Shown here in pieces: positions 47,156-55,783 of a DNA stretch of 64,000 nt (the stretch's first letter is position 1; the number at the start of each line of letters is the position of its first letter). The DNA is from Amycolatopsis sp. WQ 127309. GTDB lineage: Bacteria > Actinomycetota > Actinomycetes > Mycobacteriales > Pseudonocardiaceae. The stretch is from the NCBI RefSeq assembly GCF_023023025.1, contig NZ_CP095481.1, forward strand, positions 5,655,001-5,719,000. The letters are read 5' to 3'. The position numbers and the translations under genes are program-made. The notes under the pieces were generated by a model that saw only the letters and a list, made by a program, of their open reading frames with translations, had not been told where the DNA came from and made no database searches.

Positions 47156-48267
47156 ACCCGGGGAGACGGCGCGACGCCGGGTTGCGGACGGCCGAGCCGG
47201 GCCCTCCCGGGACGGGGCCGCCCGGGCTGAGCATCGGCGGACTCGGCGGTGCCGGGTTCGGTGGTGCTGGCCTCACCGGGACGTCCTCGGGTGGGCCGCG
47301 AGCCCTGGGCACCGACGGACTCGGCAATGCCGGGCCGAATGCTGACGGCCTGAGTACTCGCGGACTCGGCCGCGCCGGGCGGAGTGCCGGCGGGCTCGTC
47401 AGTGCCGGACCGAGCGCGGCCGGGCCGTGGGCGCCCGGCTTGAGCACCGGCGGATTCGGCCACGCCGGATTCAGCGGTGCTGGCGTCTGCCTCGCCGGGG
47501 CGGCCGCGGCTGGGCCGCCCGGCTTGAGCACCAGCGGATTCGGCAACATCGGACTCGGCGGTGCCGGCCTCGCCACGGCTGCCCCGGCTGAGCCGAGAGA
47601 GGCGAGGCGCACTGCCGGACTCGGCGGAATCGGCTGGGACACGGCTGAATTGCGTGGTCTCGGCTTCCGCGTCGCCGAGTCGACCGCGGCCGGGCCGTGG
47701 GCGGCGGGGAGCGTCGGCGGACTGGCCGGTCTGTGTACTGCCGGGTTCGGAGGGCCGCGGGCGCCCGGAGCGAGCGGCGACCGGTTCGGCATCGGCGGAT
47801 CCAGCGCGGCCGGACCGAACGCGGCGGGAGGCGGCAGCGGGCTCGGCCGCGTCGGACTCGGCGTCCTCAGGCTGCGTGCGGCCGCCGATGCGGGCGCCGA
47901 CGAACAACCCCAGCCCGGCCGGGATCAGCACCAGCAACGCCGAGAACGCGGCACCGCCCGTCAGTGCGCCGCCCAGTTCGGAAACGCCCGTCTGGTCCAC
48001 GAACACCGCGCGGCCGATGACGTACAGGATCCCGGCGACCGGTCCCGCGATCAGCGCCGAGATGAACCAGACCTTGCCGCGCTCGGGCAGGTCGCGCCAG
48101 GCGTCCAGCGCGCTCCACAGCGCGGCGGCCCCGACGAGCACGGCGAGGGCGATCGAGATGACCAGCGTCTGGTCCGTGGGGTGGTAGACCGCGTACTTGG
48201 CCAGCAGGGTGATGGCCGCGCCGTGCAGCACCGCCATCCCGAGTCCGCGCAACACCCAGGCACTCAT
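47125..48267 (-). CDS. B-4DMT family membrane protein with long repetitive tail
   Basis: 380 residues. The N-terminal about 130 residues carry four membrane helices (AVLHGAAITLLAKYAVYHPT, LVISIALAVLVGAAALW, VWFISALIAGPVAGILYVIG, ALLVLIPAGLGLFVGARIGG), matching the actinobacterial B-4DMT putative transporter family. The other 250 residues are a hydrophilic, low-complexity tail of repeated AESAGAQAGRPRPGR and PGEA.TAESG units, likely disordered. The tail-coding DNA is itself repetitive. Start ATG 48267. The convergent GH43-like gene overlaps its stop. Role unknown. Confidence 0.86.
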   Translation of the reverse strand: MSAWVLRGLGMAVLHGAAITLLAKYAVYHPTDQTLVISIALAVLVGAAALWSALDAWRDLPERGKVWFISALIAGPVAGILYVIGRAVFVDQTGVSELGGALTGGAAFSALLVLIPAGLGLFVGARIGGRTQPEDAESDAAEPAAASRRVRSGRAGSADAEPVAARSGRPRPSEPGSTQTGQSADAPRRPRPGRGRLGDAEAETTQFSRVPADSAESGSAPRLSRLSRGSRGEAGTAESDVAESAGAQAGRPSRGRPGEADASTAESGVAESAGAQAGRPRPGRARSGTDEPAGTPPGAAESASTQAVSIRPGIAESVGAQGSRPTRGRPGEASTTEPGTAESADAQPGRPRPGRARLGRPQPGVAPSPRVQPPSEGPGA

Positions 48268-48370
48268 CCTGCGGATTCTAGGCCGCCTACTGGCGAGTCG
48301 CTTAGCGGCCGGCGCGAGGCCGGGGACGGAACCGACGAAGGTCCCACCCCGCCCCCACTAGGGTGGGGAA

Positions 48371-49447
48371 GTGCCTGAAACCCATGGACGCCGCCGCGCG
48401 GCGCTGCGGGACTCGCTCACCGACGCGGGCCTCGACGCGCTGCTGGTCACCGACCTGCTGAACATCCGCTACCTCACCGGGTTCACCGGCTCGAACGCCG
48501 CCGTGCTGCTGTACGCGGGCGGCGACGGCAAGACGCTCTTCTGCACCGACGGCCGCTACACCACCCAGGCCGCCGCCGAGGTGCCCGACCTCGAGACGGT
48601 CGTCGACCGGGCCAGTGCCGCCGCGCTCGTCAAGGGCGTCGCCAAGGACTGGAAGGTCGGCTTCGAGAGCCAGCACGTGAGCGTCGAAGAGTACGAAGAC
48701 CTCCGGAAGCACGTCGAGCTGACGAGGACCCCCGGCCTGGTCGAGCGGCTGCGGCTGGTCAAGGACGAAGCCGAGGTCGAGGCGCTGCGGCAGGCGTGCG
48801 CCGCGGCCGATCGCGCGCTCGACGACCTGGTGGCCACCGGCGGCCTGCGGCCCGGGCGGACCGAGCTGGACGTGGCCCGCGACCTGGAGAACCGGATGCT
48901 GGAGCACGGCTCGACCGGGCCGAGCTTCGCCTCGATCGTGGCCACCGGCGCGCACTCGGCCATCCCGCACCACCGGCCCACCCACGCCGAGCTGAAGCGC
49001 GGCGACTTCCTGAAGCTGGACTTCGGCGCCACCGTCGACGGCTACCACTCGGACATGACCCGCACCTTCGTCCTCGGCGAGCCCGCGGACTGGCAGCGGG
49101 AGGTCTACGACCTCGTGCACACCGCGCAGGCGGCCGGGGCCGCCGCCGTCGCGCCGGGCGCCGAGGTGTCCGAAGTGGACGCCGCGGCGCGGAAGGTGAT
49201 CGCGGACGCGGGTCACCGCGAGCACTTCGCGCACGGCCTCGGACACGGCGTCGGCCTGCAGATCCACGAGGCGCCCAGTCTCGCCGCCACGGGCGTCGGT
49301 ACACTGTCCGCCGGTATGGCGGTCACCGTCGAACCCGGCGTCTACCTCGCGGGGCGCGGTGGCGTGCGCATCGAGGACACGCTCGTCGTGCGGGCTGGGG
49401 AACCCGAACTCCTCACCCTGAGCACCAAGAACCTCGTGGTCGTCTGA
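48371..49447 (+). CDS. pepQ: Xaa-Pro aminopeptidase family (PepQ-like)
   Basis: 358 residues. N-terminal creatinase-like domain ([20 protein letters not shown]) and a C-terminal pita-bread metallopeptidase domain. Ligands are in [18 protein letters not shown] (two Asp), [15 protein letters not shown] (His), VTVEPGVYL (Glu) and VRIEDTLVV (Glu). Cytoplasmic enzyme clearing Xaa-Pro peptides. The GTG 48371 start follows AGGGTGGGGA. It precedes efp, the classic order in actinobacteria, perhaps co-expressed because both deal with proline-containing chains. Confidence 0.95.
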   Translation: MPETHGRRRAALRDSLTDAGLDALLVTDLLNIRYLTGFTGSNAAVLLYAGGDGKTLFCTDGRYTTQAAAEVPDLETVVDRASAAALVKGVAKDWKVGFESQHVSVEEYEDLRKHVELTRTPGLVERLRLVKDEAEVEALRQACAAADRALDDLVATGGLRPGRTELDVARDLENRMLEHGSTGPSFASIVATGAHSAIPHHRPTHAELKRGDFLKLDFGATVDGYHSDMTRTFVLGEPADWQREVYDLVHTAQAAGAAAVAPGAEVSEVDAAARKVIADAGHREHFAHGLGHGVGLQIHEAPSLAATGVGTLSAGMAVTVEPGVYLAGRGGVRIEDTLVVRAGEPELLTLSTKNLVVV

Positions 49448-49502
49448 CGGCGGCCCCGAACCGAAGATCGACCCGAAGATCGACACAGGAGACTGCAAGC
49501 TC

Positions 49503-50066
49503 GTGGCCACGACCAACGACCTGAAGAACGGGCTCGTCCTCAACCTCGAGGGCCAGCTGTGGACCGTCACCGCGTTCCAGCACGTGAAGCCGGGCAAGGG
49601 CGGTGCCTTCGTGCGCACGACGCTCAAGCACGTGCTCACCGGCAAGGTGGTCGACAAGACGTTCAACGCGGGCACGAAGGTCGAGACGGCCACGGTGGAC
49701 CGCCGGAACATGACCTACCTGTACAAGGACGGCCAGGACTTCGTGTTCATGGACGGCGACACCTACGACCAGATCACCGTGCTGCCCGCGGTCGTCGGCG
49801 ACAACGCCAACTACATGCTGGAGAACACCGAGGTCCAGGTCGCGGTGCACGAGAACGAGGCGCTCTACATCGAGCTCCCGACCTCGGTCGAGATCCTGAT
49901 CCAGCACACCGACCCGGGCCTGCAGGGCGACCGCTCCACCGGCGGCACCAAGCCGGCGACGCTGGAGACCGGCGCGGAGATCCAGGTCCCGCTGTTCCTG
50001 TCCACCGGCGAGAAGATCAAGGTCGACACCCGCGACGGCCGTTACCTGGGCCGCGTCTCCAGCTGA
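49503..50066 (+). CDS. efp: Elongation factor P
   Basis: 187 residues. Relieves ribosome stalling at polyproline. Three beta-barrel domains; the tip Lys is residue 32 in [13 protein letters not shown]. No PoxA/EpmA-type modification gene is seen nearby. The signature [19 protein letters not shown] and the C-terminal [11 protein letters not shown] are canonical. GTG 49503 is preceded by ACAGGAGA. The stop shares one base with the nusB start (TGATG). Confidence 0.96.
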   Translation: MATTNDLKNGLVLNLEGQLWTVTAFQHVKPGKGGAFVRTTLKHVLTGKVVDKTFNAGTKVETATVDRRNMTYLYKDGQDFVFMDGDTYDQITVLPAVVGDNANYMLENTEVQVAVHENEALYIELPTSVEILIQHTDPGLQGDRSTGGTKPATLETGAEIQVPLFLSTGEKIKVDTRDGRYLGRVSS

Positions 50067-50521
50067 TGCCGACGTCGAAGCCCCACCCGAACCGCGGCGG
50101 CGCGATCAGCCGCAGGCAGGCGCGCCGCCGTGCCGTGGAAATGCTCTACGAGGCCGCGCAGCGCGACACCGATCCGGTGACGCTGCTGGCCGACCGCGTC
50201 GGCGCGACCGAGGTCGACCCGATCGGGGACTACACGATCAGCCTGGTCGAGGGCGTCACCGCCCGGCGCGCGCAGATCGACGAGCTGCTGGCCGAGCACG
50301 CGCAGGGCTGGACCGTGGAGCGGATGCCGAAGGTCGACCTCGCGGTGCTGCGGGTCGGGGTCTTCGAGCTGCTCTGGGCCGAGGACGTGCCGGACCCGGT
50401 CGCGATCGACGAGGCCGTCGGCCTGGCGAAGGAACTGTCCACGGACGACTCGCCGCGCTTCGTCAACGGCGTGCTGGGCCGGATCGGCACGATCGCCGAC
50501 CGCCTGCGCGCGGTGCTCTGA
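50066..50521 (+). CDS. nusB: Transcription antitermination protein NusB
   Basis: 151 residues, RNA-binding all-helical factor of rRNA antitermination with NusE. Conserved blocks are SRRQARRRAVEMLYEAAQRD, MPKVDLAVLRVGVFELLW, and IDEAVGLAKELSTDDSPRFV with NGVLG. ATG 50066 is coupled to efp by TGATG. The hairpin at 50536-50611 ends the pepQ-efp-nusB unit. Confidence 0.95.
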   Translation: MPTSKPHPNRGGAISRRQARRRAVEMLYEAAQRDTDPVTLLADRVGATEVDPIGDYTISLVEGVTARRAQIDELLAEHAQGWTVERMPKVDLAVLRVGVFELLWAEDVPDPVAIDEAVGLAKELSTDDSPRFVNGVLGRIGTIADRLRAVL

Positions 50522-50535
50522 CGGAAGAACACTGG

Positions 50536-50611
50536 TGTGCTGATGCCCCCCGACGGCTCAGTGAGCGTCTCCGGTGCCCCACCGGGGAACGCTCACTGCG
50601 TCGGCAGCACA
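50536..50611. terminator. Large hairpin between nusB and bldD
   Basis: Nested stem: TGTGCTG (50536-50542) with CAGCACA (50605-50611), CAGTGAGCGT (50559-50568) with ACGCTCACTG (50589-50598), and CCGGT with ACCGG around loop GCCCC. It sits between convergent stops at 50521 and 50619 and can end both transcripts. Confidence 0.8.
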
Positions 50612-50618
50612 CAGTGGA

Positions 50619-51107
50619 TCAGTCTTCTTTGGCGGGACGGGCCTCGGGCGGCAGGACACCCCAGTCGATGAGCTGCTCGGTCAGCTCGCCCGGCGTCATG
50701 TCGTAGATGATCGCCAGGGACCGCAGGTCCTCGGTCCGGATCGAGAGCACCTTGCCGTTGTAGTCGCCGCGCTGGCTCTGGATGGTGGCCGCGTAGCGCG
50801 CCAGCGGGCCGACCTTCTCCGCCGGCAGCTGCTGCAGGCGCTCCAGGTTGATCACGATCTTGGTTGCGGGCTCCGCGCCGGACGGGACCCGGCCCTCGGG
50901 CAGCAGCTCGACCACCGGTACGCCGTAGAAGTCGGCCAGCTCGGCCAGCTTCTGCACGGTGACGGCACGGTCGCCACGCTCGTACGAGCCGACGACGACG
51001 GCCTTCCAGCGCCCACCGGACTTCTGCTCGACCCCGTGCAGGGACAGGCCCTGCTGCTGGCGGATCCCGCGGAGCTTGGCCCCGAGCGCCTTGGCGTAAT
51101 CGCCCAT
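50619..51107 (-). CDS. bldD: Developmental repressor BldD
   Basis: 162 residues. Master regulator of actinomycete development, a dimer held by tetrameric c-di-GMP. N-terminal helix-turn-helix: GLSLHGVEQKSGGRWKAVVV and GSYERGDRAVTVQKLAELAD. C-terminal c-di-GMP signature RGD-x8-RxxD is intact (RGDYNGKVLSIRTED). Very similar in length and sequence to Streptomyces BldD. The promoter region carries two palindromes that fit BldD boxes, so autoregulation is expected. Divergent from the pyr operon. Confidence 0.96.
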   Translation of the reverse strand: MGDYAKALGAKLRGIRQQQGLSLHGVEQKSGGRWKAVVVGSYERGDRAVTVQKLAELADFYGVPVVELLPEGRVPSGAEPATKIVINLERLQQLPAEKVGPLARYAATIQSQRGDYNGKVLSIRTEDLRSLAIIYDMTPGELTEQLIDWGVLPPEARPAKED

Positions 51108-51160
51108 CTGGTCGTTCTCCGTTCTTCACCCCCTTCCCGGTCGAGGTGACCGGTCCAGGG

Positions 51161-51187
51161 GACTCTGAGAGTCGAATACTCAGAGTA
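51161..51187. promoter_or_regulatory. BldD autoregulatory boxes
   Basis: GACTCTGAGAGTC (51161-51173) is a perfect 13-bp palindrome, and TACTCAGAGTA (51177-51187) a perfect 11-bp one. The second contains ACTCAGAGT, matching the ACnCWGnGT core of the BldD consensus; the first matches it with one mismatch. They lie 54-80 bp before the bldD start. Confidence 0.7.
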
Positions 51188-51313
51188 ATGGTTACGCATT
51201 GTTGTCACCAGGTCAAGCAGCAGCTTGTCGCGAATCACGCCACACCACCCGTAAGGCTGAGCAAAGTGCCTGCTACTGTCGGTGCGAAAGCCCCGACCAG
51301 CAGGGGAACAGAC

Positions 51314-51350
51314 GTCCTTTAAGGACCCGTCCGGTGAGGCGGGGAAGGAG
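51314..51350 (+). promoter_or_regulatory. PyrR-binding leader / translational operator of the pyr operon
   Basis: TCCGGTGAGG (51330-51339) fits the PyrR RNA-loop consensus UCCNGNGAGG and is bracketed by CCCG and CGGGG, which can form its stem. The Shine-Dalgarno AAGGAG (51345-51350) follows directly, so PyrR-UMP binding would hide the ribosome site, as described for Mycobacterium smegmatis. TCCTT (51315-51319) could alternatively pair with AAGGA. Confidence 0.7.
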
Positions 51351-51356
51351 TCCGCA

Positions 51357-51959
51357 GTGTCGTCACGACCCCGTGACGCGGCTGGTTCGGCCGGGGAGCG
51401 CGAGCTCCTGACGGCCGGCGACGTCGCGCGCACGATCGCCCGAATGGCCCATCAGGTCATCGAAAAGACCGCGAACGGTGCGGAAAGCACTACCCCGCCC
51501 GTGTTGCTGGGAATTCCCACCCGCGGCACCCCCCTCGCGACCCGCCTCGCCGGCAAGATCGGCGAGTTCTCCGGAGTACGCCCGCCGACCGGCGCCCTCG
51601 ACGTCACCCTCTACCGGGACGACCTGCGCCGCCGCCCGCCCCGCGCGCTCGAGCAGACGCAGCTGCCGCCCGGCGGGATCGACGACCGGGTGGTGATCCT
51701 GGTCGACGACGTCCTGTTCTCCGGCCGCACGATCCGGGCCGCGCTCGATGCCCTCCGTGATCACGGCCGCCCCCGCGCGGTGCAGCTGGCGGTGCTCGTC
51801 GACCGAGGTCACCGTGAGCTGCCGATCCGCGCGGACTACGTCGGCAAGAACGTGCCCACCGCCCGCACCGAGGGCGTGTCGGTCCTGCTGGCGGAGATCG
51901 ACGGCCGCGACTCGGTGCTGCTCCGCGCAAGCGAAGAAGTCCCTGGAGAAGATTCGTGA
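51357..51959 (+). CDS. pyrR: Pyrimidine operon regulator PyrR / uracil phosphoribosyltransferase-like
   Basis: 200 residues. RNA-binding regulator that responds to UMP, with a PRTase fold. PRPP loop [18 protein letters not shown]; flexible region [37 protein letters not shown]; and [20 protein letters not shown] at the C-terminus. GTG 51357 is chosen for the strong GGGGAAGGAG at 51341-51350; the open frame upstream crosses the regulatory leader. First gene of the pyr operon; overlaps pyrB by 4 nt. Confidence 0.96.
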   Translation: MSSRPRDAAGSAGERELLTAGDVARTIARMAHQVIEKTANGAESTTPPVLLGIPTRGTPLATRLAGKIGEFSGVRPPTGALDVTLYRDDLRRRPPRALEQTQLPPGGIDDRVVILVDDVLFSGRTIRAALDALRDHGRPRAVQLAVLVDRGHRELPIRADYVGKNVPTARTEGVSVLLAEIDGRDSVLLRASEEVPGEDS

Positions 51960-52888
51960 AGCACCTGCTCGCCACGGACGGGCTCGACCCGGCGCTGGCC
52001 ACGGCCGTGCTGGACACGGCCGACGAGCTGAAGCACACGCTGCTCGGCCGCGAGGTCAAGAAGCTGCCGACGCTGCGCGGCCGCACCGTGATCACCCTGT
52101 TCTACGAGAACTCGACGCGCACCCGGGTGTCGTTCGAGATCGCCGGGAAGTGGATGAGCGCCGACGTGATCAACGTCTCGGCGTCCAGCTCCTCGGTCAA
52201 CAAGGGGGAGTCCCTGCGGGACACGGCGCTGACGCTGGCCGCCGCGGGCGCCGACTGCGTGATCGTCCGGCACCCCGCCAGCGGCGCGGCCCAGCGGCTG
52301 TCGGAGTGGCTGGCCGAGCCCGGCACGTCGGTGGTCAACGCCGGCGACGGCACCCACGAGCACCCGACCCAGGCGCTGCTCGACGCGGCGACGCTGCGGG
52401 AGCGGCTCGGGTCCTTGAAGGACCGTCGCATCGCGATCGTCGGCGACGTGCTGCACAGCCGCGTCGCCCGCTCGAACCTGCACCTGCTTTCGGCCCTGGG
52501 CGCGGAAGTGGTGCTCGTCGCGCCGCCGACGTTGCTGCCCTACGGCGTCGAAAGCCTGCCGGTGACCGTCTCGCACGACCTCGACGCCGAGCTGCCCGCG
52601 GTCGACGCGGTGATGATGCTCAGGGTCCAGGCCGAACGGATGCACGGCGGGTTTTTTCCGAGCGCACGTGAGTACTCGATCGCCTACGGCCTTTCGGAAC
52701 GGCGGCAGAAGCTGCTGCCGGACCACGCGGTCGTGCTGCACCCCGGCCCGATGCTGCGCGGGATGGAGATCGCGAGCGCGGTCGCCGACTCCCCGGCCTC
52801 GGCCATCACCGAGCAGGTCCGCAACGGCGTGCACGTCCGGATGGCGGTCCTCTACCACCTCTTGGCCAGTGAAGGAGCCGCCGCGTGA
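51956..52888 (+). CDS. pyrB: Aspartate carbamoyltransferase catalytic chain
   Basis: 310 residues. Joins carbamoyl phosphate to aspartate. Phosphate-binding loop [23 protein letters not shown], and the C-terminal [15 protein letters not shown] 51956 overlaps pyrR. No pyrI regulatory subunit, as in Gram-positives; the protein is followed immediately by pyrC with a 4-nt overlap. Confidence 0.97.
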   Translation: MKHLLATDGLDPALATAVLDTADELKHTLLGREVKKLPTLRGRTVITLFYENSTRTRVSFEIAGKWMSADVINVSASSSSVNKGESLRDTALTLAAAGADCVIVRHPASGAAQRLSEWLAEPGTSVVNAGDGTHEHPTQALLDAATLRERLGSLKDRRIAIVGDVLHSRVARSNLHLLSALGAEVVLVAPPTLLPYGVESLPVTVSHDLDAELPAVDAVMMLRVQAERMHGGFFPSAREYSIAYGLSERRQKLLPDHAVVLHPGPMLRGMEIASAVADSPASAITEQVRNGVHVRMAVLYHLLASEGAAA

Positions 52889-54171
52889 GCACCGTGATCA
52901 AGGGCGCCCGGCCCTACGGCGAGGGTGATCCCGTCGACGTCCTCGTCGAGGACGGCGTGATCACCGCGATCGGCGCCGTGGACGTCCCCGAAGACGCCGA
53001 AATCATCGAAGCCGCGGGCCAGGTTCTGCTGCCGGGCTTCGTCGACCTCCACACCCACCTGCGCGAGCCCGGCCGCGAGGACACCGAGACGATCGACTCC
53101 GGCTCGGCCGCGGCGGCGCTCGGTGGCTACACCGCGGTGTTCGCCATGGCCAACACCGACCCGGTCGCCGACAACGCCGTGATCGTCGAGCACGTGTGGC
53201 GGCGCGGGCAGGAGGTCGGCCTGGTCGACGTCCACCCGGTCGGCGCCGTCACCGTCGGGCTCAAGGGCGAGCGGCTCGCCGAGCTCGGCACGATGGCGGC
53301 GTCGCAGGCGCGGGTGAAGGTGTTCTCCGACGACGGCCTCTGCGTCGCGGACCCGCTGCTGATGCGCCGCGCGCTGGAGTACTCGACCGCGCTGGACGTC
53401 GTCATCGCGCAGCACGCCGAGGAGCCGCGGCTGACCGTCGGCGCCCAGGCGCACGAGGGCGAGCAGGCCGCGCGGCTGGGCTACACCGGCTGGCCCGCCG
53501 CGGCGGAGGAGTCCATCGTGGCGCGCGACTGCCTGCTCGCGCTGCACGCCAACGCGCGGCTGCACGTCTGCCACGTGTCCACTTCGGGCACCGCGGACGT
53601 GCTGCGCTGGGCCAAGGACCGCGGCACGAAGGTGTCGGCCGAGGTCACGCCCCACCACCTGCTGCTCACCGACGAGCGCCTGGCGACCTACGACCCGGTG
53701 AACAAGGTGAACCCGCCGCTGCGTACCCAATCGGACGCCGAGAAGCTGCGGGCGGCGCTGGCGGAGGGCGTCATCGACTGCGTCGCCACCGACCACGCCC
53801 CGCACGCGGTGCAGGACAAGGACACGGAATGGGCGGCCGCGCGGCCGGGCATGCTCGGGCTGCAGACGGCACTGTCCATCGTGGCCGAGACGATGGTCCG
53901 CACCGGGCTGCTCGACTGGCGCGGCGTCGCCCGCGTCATGAGCGAGCGGCCGGCCGAGATCGGGAACCTGGCCGACCACGGCCGGCCGATCGCGGTGGGC
54001 GAGCCGGCGAACCTGGCCCTGGTCGACCCGGACGCCGAGTGGACGGTCCGGGGTGCCGAGCTGGCCAGCATCGCGGCCAACACCCCGTACGAGGGAATGC
54101 GGCTGCCCAGCGTGGTGACCGCGACGCTGCTGCGCGGGCGGGTCACCGCCCGGGACGGGAAGATCTGCTGA
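52885..54171 (+). CDS. pyrC: Dihydroorotase
   Basis: 428 residues, class I cyclic amidohydrolase. Metal-binding [10 protein letters not shown] near residues 53-62, then ANTDPVADN, and a third His/Asp set in [14 protein letters not shown] 52885 overlaps pyrB. The stop shares one base with the start of the next gene. Confidence 0.97.
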   Translation: MSTVIKGARPYGEGDPVDVLVEDGVITAIGAVDVPEDAEIIEAAGQVLLPGFVDLHTHLREPGREDTETIDSGSAAAALGGYTAVFAMANTDPVADNAVIVEHVWRRGQEVGLVDVHPVGAVTVGLKGERLAELGTMAASQARVKVFSDDGLCVADPLLMRRALEYSTALDVVIAQHAEEPRLTVGAQAHEGEQAARLGYTGWPAAAEESIVARDCLLALHANARLHVCHVSTSGTADVLRWAKDRGTKVSAEVTPHHLLLTDERLATYDPVNKVNPPLRTQSDAEKLRAALAEGVIDCVATDHAPHAVQDKDTEWAAARPGMLGLQTALSIVAETMVRTGLLDWRGVARVMSERPAEIGNLADHGRPIAVGEPANLALVDPDAEWTVRGAELASIAANTPYEGMRLPSVVTATLLRGRVTARDGKIC

Positions 54172-54665
54172 TGGAACGCCTGTGGCTGGTGCTGGCGATC
54201 GTCGCCTTCTTCCTGCTGTGCCTGTGGGGCATGTACCTCGGCTGGCGCCGCAAAGCGCGCTCGCAGAGCGTGCGGGTGCCGCCGTTCGAGCAGATCCCCG
54301 CCGAGCCCGGCGAGGTCCTGCTCGAATCCACCGGCGTCTACATCGCGACGACGATCGCGGGGGAGTGGCAGAACCGGGTCGTCACCCGCGGCGCCGGCTT
54401 GCGCTCCGGCGCGGTCTGGCGGCTGCACGAAAGCGGCGTCGCGGTCGAACGCGGCGGCGCCCCCGACTTCTGGATCCCGCGCGACGCCGTCACCGGGGTC
54501 AGGCAGGACTCGAAGATCGCCGGGAAGGTGATGGGCACCGACGCCCTGCTGGTCATCACCTGGCGCGCCGGCGAAACCGAGCTCGACACCGGTTTCCGCG
54601 GTGACGAACTCGACGACTACCCACACTGGATCGAAGAGCTGAAGATCAAGGGAGGTGCCCAGTGA
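54171..54665 (+). CDS. Membrane protein with PH-like domain in the pyr operon
   Basis: 164 residues. One N-terminal membrane helix (LWLVLAIVAFFLLCLWGMYL) followed by a soluble beta-rich domain (IAGEWQNRVVTRGAGLRSGA, WIPRDAVTGVRQDSKIAGKV, ITWRAGETELDTGF). This resembles the PH-like proteins that sit between pyrC and carA in many actinobacteria. TGATG joins it to pyrC and GTGA to carA. Function unknown; no known step of pyrimidine synthesis needs it. Confidence 0.85.
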   Translation: MERLWLVLAIVAFFLLCLWGMYLGWRRKARSQSVRVPPFEQIPAEPGEVLLESTGVYIATTIAGEWQNRVVTRGAGLRSGAVWRLHESGVAVERGGAPDFWIPRDAVTGVRQDSKIAGKVMGTDALLVITWRAGETELDTGFRGDELDDYPHWIEELKIKGGAQ

Positions 54666-55783
54666 ACGCGCGCGCTCAGGCCGCACTGGTGCTCGAAGAC
54701 GGCCGGGTGTTCCGCGGCGCGGCGTACGGCGCGCGGGGGCGGAGCCTCGGCGAGGCGGTGTTCTGCACCGGGATGACCGGCTACCAGGAGACGCTGACCG
54801 ACCCGTCCTACCACGGGCAGATCGTGGTGCAGACCGCGCCGCAGATCGGCAACACCGGCTGGAACGACGAGGACGACGAGTCGGCGAAGATCTGGGTCAA
54901 CGGCTACGTGGTGCGCGACCCCGCGCGCACGCCGTCCAGCTGGCGCTCTCGCCGGACGCTGGACGAGGAGCTGGTGAACCAGGGGATCGTCGGCATCGCC
55001 GAGGTCGACACCCGCTCGCTGACGCGGCACCTGCGCGAGCTCGGCGCGATGCGCGCCGGGGTGTTCTCCGGTGACGCGCTGGGCACCGTCGAGGAGATGG
55101 TCGCCGAGGTCCTCGCGAGCCCGAAGATGGAGGGCGCGGACCTGGCCGGCCAGGTCTCGACGCCTCAGCCGTACGTGGTCTCGCCTGCGGGGGAGACGCG
55201 CTTCCGGGTGGTGGCGCTGGACCTGGGCATCAAGTCCAACACCCCGCGCCAGATGGTGGCTCGCGGCATCGAGGTGCACGTGCTGCCCTCCACGTCTTCT
55301 TTGGAGGACGTCCTGGCGGTCGAGCCGGACGGCGTGTTCCTCTCCAACGGCCCGGGCGACCCGGCCACGACGGTGCACGCCACCGAGCTGACCAAGCAGG
55401 TCCTCGGCCGCGAGATCCCGCTGTTCGGCATCTGCTTCGGCAACCAGGTCCTGGGCCGCGCGCTCGGCCTGGGCACGTACAAGATGCGCTACGGCCACCG
55501 CGGCATCAACATCCCGGTGATCGACGTCGTGACCAAGCGGGTGGCGATCACCGCGCAGAACCACGGCTTCGCCCTCGAAGGCGAGCCGGGGCAGCGCTTC
55601 GAGTCGCCTTTCGGCGCGGCCCAGGTAAGCCACTACTGCGCGAACGACGGCGCGGTCGAGGGCCTGCGGGCGTTCGACGTCCCGGCGTTCTCGGTGCAGT
55701 ACCACCCCGAAGCCGCGGCCGGCCCGCACGACGCGGCGCCCCTGTTCGACGATTTCGTGACGCTCATGGAGAAGCGGTCGTGA
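54662..55783 (+). CDS. carA: Carbamoyl-phosphate synthase small subunit
   Basis: 373 residues. Glutaminase that passes ammonia to CarB. The C-terminal class I amidotransferase triad is visible: Cys in FGICFGNQVLGRAL, His/Glu in QYHPEAAAGPHDAAPLF. The N-terminal part has GMTGYQETLTDPSYHGQIVV. GTG 54662 overlaps the preceding gene. Normally carB follows at once; here two unrelated genes of 1.76 kb intervene, beginning inside the carA stop codon region. Confidence 0.97.
   Translation: MNARAQAALVLEDGRVFRGAAYGARGRSLGEAVFCTGMTGYQETLTDPSYHGQIVVQTAPQIGNTGWNDEDDESAKIWVNGYVVRDPARTPSSWRSRRTLDEELVNQGIVGIAEVDTRSLTRHLRELGAMRAGVFSGDALGTVEEMVAEVLASPKMEGADLAGQVSTPQPYVVSPAGETRFRVVALDLGIKSNTPRQMVARGIEVHVLPSTSSLEDVLAVEPDGVFLSNGPGDPATTVHATELTKQVLGREIPLFGICFGNQVLGRALGLGTYKMRYGHRGINIPVIDVVTKRVAITAQNHGFALEGEPGQRFESPFGAAQVSHYCANDGAVEGLRAFDVPAFSVQYHPEAAAGPHDAAPLFDDFVTLMEKRS

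Noticed and set aside
47160..47800. Plus-strand reading frame with GLSTGGFGHAGFSGAG-like pentapeptide repeats resembling PPE-MPTR proteins
   Set aside because: It is antisense to the repetitive tail of the B-4DMT gene, whose N-terminal membrane domain and start are convincing; the Gly-rich look follows from the complement of the repeats.
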